Counted from the stretch's first letter, positions 8,157-16,258 are shown. The stretch: DNA of 29,280 nucleotides from JACJWR01 sp964474045 (GCA_964474045.1 CAYYRC010000026.1:1-29280), one strand, 5' to 3'. Numbers and translations are program-made. Notes: generated from the letters alone by a model not told the origin.

Positions 8157-8316
8157 GGGCAGGAGCGCTCCTGGTATGAAGTGCGGCGGACGTGGGCGCC
8201 GGGGGTCGGCTGGGGAGCAAGCGTCGGCGCTGGGCGCAGCCTAACGGAGTGCGATCGATCGGTTATCCTCCGCAATACCCGCGCAACCAGCGGCACGCCA
8301 ACGGACGGACCCAGCC
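8157..8316. promoter_or_regulatory. Divergent control region between RHS lipoprotein and lipoprotein pair
   Basis: This 160-bp region must hold promoters for both directions. It contains the perfect palindrome AGGAGCGCTCCT (8161-8172), whose minus-strand AGGAG could also serve as a distant Shine-Dalgarno for the RHS gene. It also holds the palindrome CGATCGATCG (8252-8261) and a -10-like TATCCT on the plus strand (8264-8269). No clear -35 boxes were seen. Confidence 0.4.
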
Positions 8317-9513
8317 ATGACCGCACGTAGCGATCGACGTCGCCGCCGAACTGCCGTGCCCGGCCGGGTGACCACCGGGTCGGCGTTGGCCTGCGGCGCA
8401 TCCGCCGCCGTCGCGGCGCTCCTGCTGGGCGCCTGTGGCGCCGACGCGCAGTCGGCCACAGATGCTCCCTCTGCCGGAGCCAGTGCCCAGTCGAGCCCGG
8501 GCTCGTCGGGCGACCTGCTCACGGTGAACAAGCCGGCGCCGGAGCAGTCACCGCCGGCCGAGCTGGTCGCCGATGTCACGACCCCGCCCCCCGTGTTGGC
8601 GGCCCCAACCGAGTCCGCACTCGGCCTCGGGCCGGTGGATTGCGCCGCCGCGGTGCGCGTCCACGACAACAAGCACAACATCTGCGCCACCTGGACCAAC
8701 GACGCCCCCAACTTCTATGCGCCCAAGTCCCTGTTCACCGGTCCGGTCAACTTCAGCGCCGACAGCATCGACGCCAACGGCGACACCGCGCACCACATCA
8801 ACAAATATCCGGACCCCTGGTTCGGCGCCTCTACGTGGGCCGCGACCAGCGCCGCGACCGGCTACGGCGCTTCCATGAACTGGGTGTTCAGCTCCAACGA
8901 GCCCGGCGACACCATCACCGGCGCCGCCACCCAGGACGGCAGCGACAAGAAGAACTACTCGTGCAGCAGCGTGCAGCAGTACGTCGGCTGCTTCGTGACG
9001 CGTTCGGACCTGACCAACGTCAACGGCGACGTCGTCCACAACGTCACCTACGACCTGGTGAACGCCCCGCTGACGGCAGAGATCCTCAACCGCACGGGCC
9101 AGACGATGACGCTCGTCGGCACGCCCTCGCTGAGCAACGCGGCAGCCAGCGCCAAGGGCACATCCGGCACGGCGGCGATCGCGCCGAGCCCCGAGGGCGG
9201 CGCGGCCAAGTCCGCGGTCTTCGGCGCCTACCGGCGCACCGGCGGGCAGGCGGCGTCACTCAAGGCCGTGTACTCGTTCCCGGACAAGGCCCTGGATGGC
9301 GTCACTCACAGGGTGACCGTCGATATCGAGATGATCCCCACCCCGGCGACGGACTTCCGCAACTGGACCGTGGACACCTCGCGCAGCAGCTGCACCGACA
9401 ACCCGGTGGGCGGGTCGTCGCCGCCCATGGCCCAGTGCAGGATCACCGGGTGGACCGGCAACCTCACTTGGTTCGCCAGCGCCGCCGTCACCGTCAACGT
9501 CTACAACAGCTAG
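8317..9513 (+). CDS. Secreted lipoprotein of unknown function, paralogue 1
   Basis: This 398-aa protein has an Arg-rich n-region and a lipobox LLGAC (Cys40). A low-complexity Ala/Ser/Pro stretch to about residue 105 leads into a domain of about 290 residues. Conserved blocks shared with the next gene are VRVHDNKHNICATW (114-125), ATSAATGYGASMNW (176-189), the DLVNAPLT strand, and the C-terminal WTGNLTWFASAAVTV. Paired Cys occur at 109/123 and later near the C-terminus. The alternating hydrophobic pattern suggests an all-beta fold exposed outside the membrane. I do not recognise the family. It diverges from the RHS gene and lies 11 bp ahead of its paralogue, so the pair should be co-transcribed. 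The start is preceded only by a weak GGAC. Confidence 0.8.
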   Translation: MTARSDRRRRRTAVPGRVTTGSALACGASAAVAALLLGACGADAQSATDAPSAGASAQSSPGSSGDLLTVNKPAPEQSPPAELVADVTTPPPVLAAPTESALGLGPVDCAAAVRVHDNKHNICATWTNDAPNFYAPKSLFTGPVNFSADSIDANGDTAHHINKYPDPWFGASTWAATSAATGYGASMNWVFSSNEPGDTITGAATQDGSDKKNYSCSSVQQYVGCFVTRSDLTNVNGDVVHNVTYDLVNAPLTAEILNRTGQTMTLVGTPSLSNAAASAKGTSGTAAIAPSPEGGAAKSAVFGAYRRTGGQAASLKAVYSFPDKALDGVTHRVTVDIEMIPTPATDFRNWTVDTSRSSCTDNPVGGSSPPMAQCRITGWTGNLTWFASAAVTVNVYNS

Positions 9514-9524
9514 GACGGCCAGCG

Positions 9525-10640
9525 ATGACGACTCCCGAGAAGTCCAGCCCGCGCCCCGGGCGCCGAGCCGCGAACACAGCCGTCGGCGTGGCCGGGCTGG
9601 CCGCCTTGACGCTGGTCCTGAGCGGCTGCGGCAACGACCAGCAGGCGGCCACCACGTCGGATTCTTCCGCGCAGGGGCAGCCGTCCGCGGCGGCGGAGGG
9701 CAGCCCCGGGGCCACTGCCGCTGCGGGCCCGCTGCTGACGGTGGACAAGCCGGCGCCGGCGGCGCCGGACCTGACCGGCGCCGCCAACTGCCCGGGCGCG
9801 GTGCGCATCAACGACAACAAGCACAACATCTGCGCGACCTGGGTCAACGATGCGCCGGTGTTCACCGGGCCGGGGGTGCTGTCGAACGCCACGGCCAACT
9901 TCGACGTCAGGCGATTCGATGCCAACGGCACCTCGACCCATCACGTCAGCCACAAACCTGACCCGTTCGGACCCTCGACCTGGGGTGCCACCAGCGCCGC
10001 GACTGGATACGGCGCCTCGATGGACTGGACCTTCGGCAGCGCGCAGCCGCAGGACACGATCAACGGCTCTGCCACGCAGGACTCTGACGACGGCCACACG
10101 GCCACCTGCGGCGCCTCGACCGGGCAGTACCTGTTGTGCGCGGCGACGTCCACCACGATGACTCAGATCGACGGCAACCGGGTGAACGTGGTGGCCTACG
10201 ACATCGTGAACGCCCCTCTCACCGTCCAGGTCGTCAACAACACCGGCAAGCCCATGGCCGCGACCGGCAAGCCCACTCTTGACCGCCTGCAGGCCAGCAC
10301 TGCCGGCTCGGCGAGCACCGCCAGCATCAGTCCCGCGCAGTCGGCCACCTTCGGCCTTTTTCGCGCCAGCGGGCAGTCAGCGAGCTTCCGCGTGACTTTC
10401 GCCTTCGACGACGCGAGCGACACCCAGATCAAGCACAACGTCACCGTCACGGCCCAGGCCAAGCTGGTCAACGCGGGTCAGCCGGACTACCGGCTGTGGG
10501 GCATGGACACCGCCGGCAGCTCCTGCGTGGACAACCCGTCGTCTGGCTCGGCGGCGCCGGCCACATGCTCCCTGGGCTGGAGCGGCAACACCAGCTGGTT
10601 CGGCAGCGCCGCGATGACGGTCTACGTGTCCAACAGCTAG
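9525..10640 (+). CDS. Secreted lipoprotein of unknown function, paralogue 2
   Basis: This 371-aa protein is a tandem paralogue of the preceding gene. It has a lipobox VLSGC (Cys35), an Ala/Gly/Ser linker, and the same beta-rich domain with VRINDNKHNICATW, ATSAATGYGASMDW, DIVNAPLT and a C-terminal WSGNTSWFGSAAMTV. The ATG at 9525 is chosen because the signal peptide starts there; the frame is open far upstream but only as a shadow of paralogue 1. The two genes share near-identical DNA over the DNKHNICATW block, so duplication seems fairly recent or the block is under strong constraint. Its stop codon TAG shares a CTAG with the stop of the convergent glutaredoxin-like gene. Function unknown. 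Confidence 0.82.
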   Translation: MTTPEKSSPRPGRRAANTAVGVAGLAALTLVLSGCGNDQQAATTSDSSAQGQPSAAAEGSPGATAAAGPLLTVDKPAPAAPDLTGAANCPGAVRINDNKHNICATWVNDAPVFTGPGVLSNATANFDVRRFDANGTSTHHVSHKPDPFGPSTWGATSAATGYGASMDWTFGSAQPQDTINGSATQDSDDGHTATCGASTGQYLLCAATSTTMTQIDGNRVNVVAYDIVNAPLTVQVVNNTGKPMAATGKPTLDRLQASTAGSASTASISPAQSATFGLFRASGQSASFRVTFAFDDASDTQIKHNVTVTAQAKLVNAGQPDYRLWGMDTAGSSCVDNPSSGSAAPATCSLGWSGNTSWFGSAAMTVYVSNS

Positions 10641-10906
10641 CGGAGCAGCGCGGCCCGCAGCCGCTGCGCCGAAACCCGGAAGAAGTCGTGCTGCTCACCG
10701 TCGATGAGCACCACCGGGATGTACTCGCCGTAGCGGTCCATCAGCTCCGGGTCGTCGAGCACCGAAACCTCGACGAAGTCAGCGCCGCACTCGGCGCACA
10801 CCTCTACGACGATCGGACGCGCCTCATCGCACAGGTGGCACCCGGGCTTGCCCACGAGTGTGACCTGGTGACCCGGCGCGCCCCCGGTGCCCTGCTCGGC
10901 GGTCAC
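10637..10906 (-). CDS. Glutaredoxin-like (DUF836-type) thiol protein
   Basis: This 89-aa protein has a thioredoxin-fold start, TLVGKPGCHLCDEAR, with a CHLC redox pair at Cys23/Cys26. The typical cis-Pro segment YGEYIPVVLIDG follows. It matches the small glutaredoxin-family proteins found in actinobacteria; Rv0508 of M. tuberculosis is a comparable protein. The GTG at 10904-10906 overlaps the acyl-CoA ligase stop by four bases (GTGA), so the two are translationally coupled. The longer upstream frame is only a shadow of the ligase. Partner proteins are unknown. Confidence 0.85.
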   Translation of the reverse strand: MTAEQGTGGAPGHQVTLVGKPGCHLCDEARPIVVEVCAECGADFVEVSVLDDPELMDRYGEYIPVVLIDGEQHDFFRVSAQRLRAALLR

Positions 10907-12396
10907 TCCCGGACCCCGGCGATGCGCTCGCGCAGCGCTCCCTTGGAGATCTTGCCGGTCCCCGAGTGTGGCAGCTCGTCCACGAACTCCACCACGGTCG
11001 GGCACTTGAAGCGGGCCAGCCGGGTGCGCGCGAACTCGATCACGGCCTCGGCGTCAAGGGTGTCGTCGCTGGCCACCACCAGCGCCTTCACCGACTCCCC
11101 GGTGACGGGGTCCGGAATACCCATCACGGCCGCCTCGACGATGCCGGGCAGCGTCATGAGCGCCTCCTCAACCTCGCGCGGGTAGACGTTGAAACCGCTG
11201 ATGATGATCAGGTCGTTGCGCCGGTCCACCAGCCGCAGGTTGCCGCCCTCGTCCAGGATGCCGACATCCGACGTGGCCCACCAGCCGTCCGGGCCAGGCC
11301 CGTCGTGGCCGTCGGGCCAGTAGCCCGAGAACAGGTTCTCGCCGCGGACGATGACCTCCCCGGGGTCGCCGTCGTCCACCGGCTCGCCCTGGGCGTCGCG
11401 CAACTCGAGCTCGACCCCAGGCAGCGGCTTGCCGACCGAGCCGGGCAGCGGCTCGCCGGACACCAGCGTGGAGGTGATCACGGGGCTCGCCTCGGTCATG
11501 CCGTACCCCTCCCACACCGGCTGGCCGATACGCTCGACGAAGGCGGCGAACACGGAGCGGGCCAGCGGCGCGGCGCCGGAGATGAGCAGCCGCACGCTCG
11601 TCAGAGCCTCGCCGGCGCGGCGGGTCTCGCTCCACGCCGCGTAGACCGGCGGCGCGGTGACCACGACCGTCGCCCGGTGCACGTGGATCGAGCGCAACGA
11701 GGCCAGCGGGTCGAAGCGTTCGCTCAGGATCGCGGTCGCCCCGGTGTAGGCAACCATGCCCAGGGCGCTGTTGAGCGCGTAGGCGTGGAACAGCGGCAGG
11801 ATGATCATCACGATGTCATCGGGCAGCGTCGCGGCCGGGTCCTGCAACGCGGCGAGTTGCTCCAGGTTGGCCATCAGCGCCCGATGGGTGATCATCGCGC
11901 CCTTGGGCCGGCCCGAGGTGCCCGAGGTGAACATCAACAGGGCCAGGTCCTCAGCGCCGACCTCGACCCTGGGCGGCGGCGTGGAGCCGACGGTGAACGC
12001 GCGCCACGCGTCGCTGCCGACCCGCACCAGCGGCACCGGCCCAGCGCTGTCGATGGCCACCTGCTCGGAGTCGGCGTCACAGATGAACAGCGCGGCGCCG
12101 GACTGCTCGACCAGGTAGGAGACCTCGTAGGCGGTGTAGCCCGTGTTGATCGGGACCGCCACCATGCCGGCGCGCAGGACCCCGAAGTACGTTGAGACGA
12201 ACTCCGGGGTGTTGCCAATCATCATGGCCACGCGGTCGCCCTTGCCCAGACCCCGGGCGGCCAGGCCGCCGGCGACGGCGCGCACCAGGCGCTCCAACTC
12301 GGACCAGGCGACAGTGCGGTCGGCGCAGATGAGGGCGGGCTTGTTCGGCGTGCGGTCCGCGGACTGGGTGACCAGGTCGGCGATGTTGGCTCCCAC
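10903..12396 (-). CDS. Acyl-CoA synthetase / AMP-dependent ligase (FadD-like)
   Basis: This 497-aa enzyme activates a carboxylic acid, probably a fatty acid, by adenylation and transfers it to CoA. The ANL-superfamily motifs are all present: the P-loop FTSGTSGRPKG (156-166), GYGMTEASP (297-305), the hinge region TSDVG (375-379) with DRRND (391-395), GFNVYPREVEE (401-411), and the catalytic Lys482 in SGTGKISK. The start is a GTG at 12396 with no Shine-Dalgarno. A CAAACT seven bases upstream could be a -10 box for a leaderless message, although 44 bp separate it from the acyltransferase stop so read-through is also possible. Its neighbours (acyltransferase upstream, glutaredoxin-like gene downstream) suggest lipid metabolism. 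The chain length of the substrate cannot be read from sequence. Confidence 0.9.
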   Translation of the reverse strand: MGANIADLVTQSADRTPNKPALICADRTVAWSELERLVRAVAGGLAARGLGKGDRVAMMIGNTPEFVSTYFGVLRAGMVAVPINTGYTAYEVSYLVEQSGAALFICDADSEQVAIDSAGPVPLVRVGSDAWRAFTVGSTPPPRVEVGAEDLALLMFTSGTSGRPKGAMITHRALMANLEQLAALQDPAATLPDDIVMIILPLFHAYALNSALGMVAYTGATAILSERFDPLASLRSIHVHRATVVVTAPPVYAAWSETRRAGEALTSVRLLISGAAPLARSVFAAFVERIGQPVWEGYGMTEASPVITSTLVSGEPLPGSVGKPLPGVELELRDAQGEPVDDGDPGEVIVRGENLFSGYWPDGHDGPGPDGWWATSDVGILDEGGNLRLVDRRNDLIIISGFNVYPREVEEALMTLPGIVEAAVMGIPDPVTGESVKALVVASDDTLDAEAVIEFARTRLARFKCPTVVEFVDELPHSGTGKISKGALRERIAGVRE

Positions 12397-12403
12397 GCGC
12401 CCG

Positions 12404-12409
12404 AGTTTG
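12404..12409 (-). promoter_or_regulatory. Possible -10 box of the acyl-CoA ligase gene
   Basis: CAAACT on the minus strand lies seven bases before the GTG start. It fits the leaderless spacing seen at other genes here, but it lacks the leading T of the consensus. Confidence 0.25.
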
Positions 12410-12440
12410 GCACAGCACGCGGGGCGCGCGGGTGATTACC

Positions 12441-13406
12441 TCAGCGGAACACCGACCGCCGCTGCACCAGCAGGCGGTAGAGGGACTGCTGGATGTTCTC
12501 GCGTACCTGGTCGGTCAGGTTGAACACGAGCATGGGGTCGTCGGCCGCCTCGGGTCCGTACTCGGCGGTGCTGATGGGCTCTCCGAACTCGATGATCCAT
12601 TTGCTCGGCAGCGGGACCATCCCCAGCGGGCCGAGCCAGGGGAAGGTGGGGGTGATGGGGAAGTACGGCAGGCCCAGGATGCGGGCGACGAACTTGGCGT
12701 TGCCGATGATCGGGTAGATCTCCTCGGCACCGACGATCGCGCACGGCACGATCGGGGTCCCGGTGCGAAGCGCGGCCGCCACGAAACCGCCGCGGCCGAA
12801 CCGCTGCAGCTTGTAGCGCTCGCTGAACGGTTTGCCGATGCCCTTGAACCCCTCCGGCCACACGCCGACCAGCTCGCCGCTGCGCAGCAGCCGCTCGGCG
12901 TCGGGGGCGCAGGCCAGCGTGCTGCCGCCCTTGCGCACGAGCTCACCCAGGAAGGGCGTCGAGAACAGCAGGTTGGCGCCGAGCATCCGCAGGTGCCGGT
13001 GCGCCGGGTGGTGGTCGAGCAGGGCGAGCTGGGTCATCGTGCCATCCAGCGCGATGGTGCCCGAGTGGTTGCCGACGACCAGCGCGCCGCCGGTGTCCGG
13101 CACGTTCTCCAGCCCGCGGGTCTCCACCCGGAAGTAGGACGAGTAGAGCGGCCGCAGCGGCGCGAGCAGCACGCGGTCGGTGAGCTCGGGATCGAAGCCG
13201 AAGTCGTCGACGGCGTACTCGCCGGTGATGCGCCGGCGCAGGAAGTCCAGCGCGCTGACAGCACGCTCGGACAGCGACGGCGGCTCCTCCGCGTACTCCT
13301 CGAAGTCGAAGACCTCGGCGTCCAACGGGACCGGGCCGGCCTGGCCCGCACCCGGGCGGCGCCCGCGGTCGTCGCCGTCGAAGGGGATCACGCGCGCGTC
13401 AGGCAT
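12441..13406 (-). CDS. 1-acylglycerol-phosphate-type acyltransferase (PlsC-like family)
   Basis: This 321-aa protein belongs to the lysophospholipid acyltransferase superfamily. Motif I reads VGNHSGTIALDG, with His114 and Asp121 separated by six residues instead of the four of classical PlsC. Motif III is VWPEGFKG (182-189), and PIVPCAIVG is the usual following block. An N-terminal 90-residue extension precedes the catalytic domain. It is comparable to M. tuberculosis Rv0502, which sits in the same gene order behind an epimerase. The start codon overlaps the end of the epimerase gene by eight bases, so they form an operon. It probably transfers an acyl chain in phospholipid or neutral-lipid synthesis at the membrane; the acceptor is unknown. 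Confidence 0.85.
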   Translation of the reverse strand: MPDARVIPFDGDDRGRRPGAGQAGPVPLDAEVFDFEEYAEEPPSLSERAVSALDFLRRRITGEYAVDDFGFDPELTDRVLLAPLRPLYSSYFRVETRGLENVPDTGGALVVGNHSGTIALDGTMTQLALLDHHPAHRHLRMLGANLLFSTPFLGELVRKGGSTLACAPDAERLLRSGELVGVWPEGFKGIGKPFSERYKLQRFGRGGFVAAALRTGTPIVPCAIVGAEEIYPIIGNAKFVARILGLPYFPITPTFPWLGPLGMVPLPSKWIIEFGEPISTAEYGPEAADDPMLVFNLTDQVRENIQQSLYRLLVQRRSVFR

Positions 13407-14433
13407 GTGCCAGGTCCTTTCCGCCGATCAGCGAGGCGAGTTGCTGCTCCACCGCCTCCACCCGCTCCGGCGGGAAGGCGCGGTTGAGGTCGTGGGCGCG
13501 GACGAACTCCTCGAACGTCTCCGCGGTCGTGTGCTGCGGGTGGAAGCCGAAGACGTCGCGCATCCGGGTGGTATCGATGCCCCGGCCGTAGGTCAGGAAC
13601 CGCACCTGCTCGGGCGAGAAGTCCGCCAGCCCGGCCCGACGAACGGCGGCGCCGACCAGCCCGACGAACGGGCTGGGGATGGGAGCGATGGGCCGACCGG
13701 CCCGGCGGGCGGCCTGAGACAGCAGCAAGATCCCGTCGCCGGCCACGTTGAAGGTGCCGGGGTGGTCCTCGACCGTTGCCCGGCGCAGGACCTCCAGACC
13801 GTCGTCCTCGTGCACGAACTGCAGCCGCGCGTCGTAGCCGAGCACGGTCGGGATGATCGGCAGCGAGAAGTACGAGGTCATGGGCGTCTCGACCTGCGGG
13901 CCCAGGAAGTTCGCGTAGCGCAGCATGGTCACGGCCACATCAGGGCGGCGGCGCGCGAAACCGCGCACGTAGCCCTCGACCTCGGTGGAATCCTTCGCCC
14001 AGCCCGAGGACGGGCTGTGCTTGGGCTGCATCTCCTCGGTGAACAGCGCCGGGTCCTTGGGCCCCGCGCCGTACACCCCCGAGGTGGACTTGACGATGAG
14101 CCGCTGCAGCGTCGGGGCCTTCTGGCAGGCCGCGAGCAGCTGCATGGTGCCGATGACGTTGATCTCCTTCATCGACATCCGACCGCCGGCCTGCACCGGC
14201 GTGGCGATCACGCCCATGTGCACGACGGTGTCCACCGACGCCGCCCGGATCACCTTCGAGATGATCGGGTTGCGGATGTCGGCGCGGACGAACTCAGCGC
14301 CGCCGATGTCCCCGCGCGGCGGGATGACGTCCACCCCGATCACGCGCGCCACGTCCGGCTCTGCGGTCAGGATCCGGGCCATCCGGCCGCCCAGGTAGCG
14401 GGAGACGCCGGTCACCAACACGACACGGGACAT
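13399..14433 (-). CDS. NAD-dependent epimerase/dehydratase family protein (extended SDR)
   Basis: This 344-aa protein has an N-terminal Rossmann fold with the dinucleotide motif GVSRYLGG (9-16), an Asp after strand 2 (VDVIPP), an acidic DIR loop (52-54) and the strand KSTSGVYG (115-122). At the place of the SDR catalytic YxxxK the sequence reads WAKDS (145-149), so both Tyr and Lys seem replaced. The protein may act without classical SDR chemistry or as a binding protein. It corresponds in order to M. tuberculosis Rv0501 (annotated galE2). A good Shine-Dalgarno AAGGAG stands five to six bases before the ATG at 14433. It heads a run with the overlapping acyltransferase. Substrate unknown. Confidence 0.85.
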   Translation of the reverse strand: MSRVVLVTGVSRYLGGRMARILTAEPDVARVIGVDVIPPRGDIGGAEFVRADIRNPIISKVIRAASVDTVVHMGVIATPVQAGGRMSMKEINVIGTMQLLAACQKAPTLQRLIVKSTSGVYGAGPKDPALFTEEMQPKHSPSSGWAKDSTEVEGYVRGFARRRPDVAVTMLRYANFLGPQVETPMTSYFSLPIIPTVLGYDARLQFVHEDDGLEVLRRATVEDHPGTFNVAGDGILLLSQAARRAGRPIAPIPSPFVGLVGAAVRRAGLADFSPEQVRFLTYGRGIDTTRMRDVFGFHPQHTTAETFEEFVRAHDLNRAFPPERVEAVEQQLASLIGGKDLAHA

Positions 14434-14510
14434 TGGGACTCCTTCGCGACCGGGGGCACAGGACGGACGACGGACAGCAGGCGGGAGGATGCGGACCTGC
14501 CGCCCGGGTG

Positions 14511-14609
14511 CTACTTCTTGTTGCGGCGCTGGACGCGGGTCTTGCGCAGCAGCTTGCGGTGCTTCTTCTTGGCCATGCGCTTGCGGCGCTTCTTGACGAC
14601 CGAACCCAC
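14511..14609 (-). CDS. AURKAIP1/COX24-domain 32-aa basic protein
   Basis: This tiny gene encodes 32 residues, 18 of them Lys or Arg, with the core KKRRKRMAKKKHRKLLRKTR and the end VQRRNKK. It matches the conserved actinobacterial small protein found as Rv0500B in M. tuberculosis, which carries the AURKAIP1/COX24 domain seen in a mitochondrial ribosomal protein. A role on the ribosome is therefore suspected in the family. The start is a GTG (14607-14609) with a strong GGAGG five bases upstream (14615-14619). Its position between the HTH gene and the epimerase is the same as in mycobacteria. Confidence 0.93.
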   Translation of the reverse strand: MGSVVKKRRKRMAKKKHRKLLRKTRVQRRNKK

Positions 14610-14656
14610 AGGATCCTCCGGGTGCTCAATGACGGATGTGACGACCTAACCCTGAC

Positions 14657-14662
14657 AGCCTA
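14657..14662 (-). promoter_or_regulatory. Possible -10 box upstream of the 32-aa basic protein
   Basis: TAGGCT on the minus strand lies about 47 bases before the GTG start and would give a leader of roughly 40 nt containing the strong GGAGG. No convincing -35 hexamer is seen. Confidence 0.3.
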
Positions 14663-14705
14663 CGCAGGACTGGCGCCGAAGGTGCCAGGCAGGTGCGGGG
14701 CGTCG

Positions 14706-14915
14706 TCAGCCGGCGGCGTTGAAGGACTTGCGCAGGAAGTCGTGCACTGCCCGCTCCGGGACTCGGAAAGAGCGCCCCACCCGGATCGCCGGCAGCTCAC
14801 CGGAGTGCACCAGGCGGTACACCGTCATCTTGGACACCCGCATGATCGCCGCCACCTCGGCCACGGTCAGGAAGCGCACCTGCGGCAGCGGGTCGTTCTG
14901 GTCGTCCGAGGCCAT
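14706..14915 (-). CDS. Small MerR/excisionase-type helix-turn-helix DNA-binding protein
   Basis: This 69-aa protein has the winged HTH core FLTVAEVAAIMRVSKMTVYRL followed by the wing segment LPAIRVGRSFRVP. It is close to M. tuberculosis Rv0500A and belongs to the BldC/excisionase-like group of single-domain regulators. The ATG at 14915 is preferred; a GTG at 14978 in the same frame would add a 21-residue tail not found in such proteins. It lies upstream of the 32-aa basic protein, as in mycobacteria. The target sites are not known. Confidence 0.88.
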   Translation of the reverse strand: MASDDQNDPLPQVRFLTVAEVAAIMRVSKMTVYRLVHSGELPAIRVGRSFRVPERAVHDFLRKSFNAAG

Positions 14916-15064
14916 ATGGCGGAGCTCTCTGTTCGGGATCCGGCGCGGCGCTGAGCCGCTGCGGCGTTGCGTCGCCACAGTAGTGAAGCGCGCACCTGGG
15001 GCGCAGGCTTCTCCGGCAATTGTGCGCCCCGGCGGTGCGGCGGCACTCCACCGGTCGGCCCGGA
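14916..15064. other. Intergenic stretch between deacetylase stop and HTH start
   Basis: This 149-bp gap on the minus-strand path probably holds the HTH gene promoter. A TACTGT hexamer near 14980-14985 on the minus strand could be a -10 box. No hairpin or repeat of note was seen. Confidence 0.3.
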
Positions 15065-16258
15065 CTACATGCCGAACGTGTCGTCGTGGATACCCAGATG
15101 CCCGAAAACGGCCCGCCGGGTTGCCCCGATGGCCCGGTCGTAGGGGTTGCTGGGATCGGTCCGGCCGTCCCAGGTGTCGGTGGGCGCCGGCCGGCCGTCA
15201 GTCATGCGGCCCGGCGCGGGGCGGCCGAGCGCGATCTGCACGAACTCCGAGAACGCCCCCGGAACCGGTGTCTCGGGCTCGATCGGCGCGCCGCAGGCGA
15301 TGGCCGTCAGGTGCGTCCAGGCGCGGGGCACCACGTCCACCCACTCGTAGCCGCCCCCGCCGACGGCGACCCACTTGCCGTCGGCGTAGGTGTGCGCATA
15401 GGAGTGGATGAGCTCGTAGGAGCGGCGCTGGCCGTCGATGCTCAACGCGAAGTGCGCCAGCGGGTCGTCGGCATGGCTGTCGCAACCGTGCTGCGAGACG
15501 AGGATCTGTGGCTCGAAGGCGGCCAGCACCTCCGGCACGATGGCCTCGAAGCCGCGCAGCCACCGCTCGTCGGCCGTGCCCGGTGGCAGGGCCAGGTTGA
15601 CCGCCGTGCCCTCGGCGCCGCGACCGCCGACCTCATCGGCGAATCCGGTCCCGGGGAACAGCGTGCGGCCGGTCTCGTGGATCGACACCGTGAGTACCCG
15701 CGGATCGGCCCAGAAGATGTTCTGCACACCGTCGCCGTGGTGCACGTCGACGTCGACGTAGGCGATGCGGGAGTAGCCCTGGTCCAGCAGCCAGGCGATC
15801 GCCACGGCGATGTCGTTGTAGACGCAGAAGCCGCTCGCAGCGTCCCGCGCCGCGTGGTGCAGGCCGCCGGAGATGTTCACGGCGTGCAGGTGCGACCCGC
15901 CGGCCACGGCGGCAGCGGCGGCCAGCGTCGCGCCGGCAACGTGCAGCGAGGCGTCGTGCATGCCGGGGAACGCGGGCACGTCCTCGGTGCCGATGCCGCG
16001 GTGCAGGTCGACGTAGGACAGGTCCTCGGAGGCTAGGCGCACGGCATCGACGAAGTCCGGCGAGTGCACCCGCAGGATGTCGGCGACGTCGGCCGGCTCG
16101 ATCGGCTCCACCAGTTGCGCGCCGGGGGTGTCCAGCAGGCCGAAGTCGCGCACCAGGCGATAGGTCAGCTGCTGGCGGACGGGCGCCATGGGGTGGCCCG
16201 GCCCGAAGTCGTAGGCCCGGAGCCGGTCGTCCCAGACGAACGCCGCCCTACCGGTCAT
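15065..16258 (-). CDS. Histone-deacetylase-family protein (AcuC-like)
   Basis: This 397-aa zinc hydrolase has the class I HDAC signature: the charge-relay His pair GGLHHAARD (His134, His135), zinc ligands in YVDVDVHHGDG (Asp171, His173), a third Asp in HGCDSHADDPL (Asp265), and the catalytic Tyr in VGGGGYEW. Bacterial AcuC deacetylates acetyl-CoA synthetase and other lysine-acetylated proteins; other family members act on polyamines. All active-site residues are present. The start ATG overlaps the ProC stop by four bases, giving translational coupling with the proline genes. The link between proline turnover and protein deacetylation is inference from gene order only. Confidence 0.9.
   Translation of the reverse strand: MTGRAAFVWDDRLRAYDFGPGHPMAPVRQQLTYRLVRDFGLLDTPGAQLVEPIEPADVADILRVHSPDFVDAVRLASEDLSYVDLHRGIGTEDVPAFPGMHDASLHVAGATLAAAAAVAGGSHLHAVNISGGLHHAARDAASGFCVYNDIAVAIAWLLDQGYSRIAYVDVDVHHGDGVQNIFWADPRVLTVSIHETGRTLFPGTGFADEVGGRGAEGTAVNLALPPGTADERWLRGFEAIVPEVLAAFEPQILVSQHGCDSHADDPLAHFALSIDGQRRSYELIHSYAHTYADGKWVAVGGGGYEWVDVVPRAWTHLTAIACGAPIEPETPVPGAFSEFVQIALGRPAPGRMTDGRPAPTDTWDGRTDPSNPYDRAIGATRRAVFGHLGIHDDTFGM

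Noticed and set aside
6069..8330. 753-codon open frame on the plus strand opposite the RHS gene
   Set aside because: It is very rich in Arg, Gly and Val, has no domain pattern, and lies fully over a clear RHS coding sequence. Long antisense frames are expected at this GC content.
2155..10640. A complete mobile element bounded by the tRNA
   Set aside because: No integrase, transposase, second copy of the tRNA end or terminal inverted repeats were seen.
10966..12195. 409-codon plus-strand frame over the acyl-CoA ligase
   Set aside because: Arg/His/Gln-rich shadow frame; the opposite strand carries complete ligase motifs.
14706..14978. Longer HTH protein starting at the GTG at 14978
   Set aside because: The added 21 residues are Arg-rich and absent from the remembered mycobacterial homologue; the ATG at 14915 gives a normal length.
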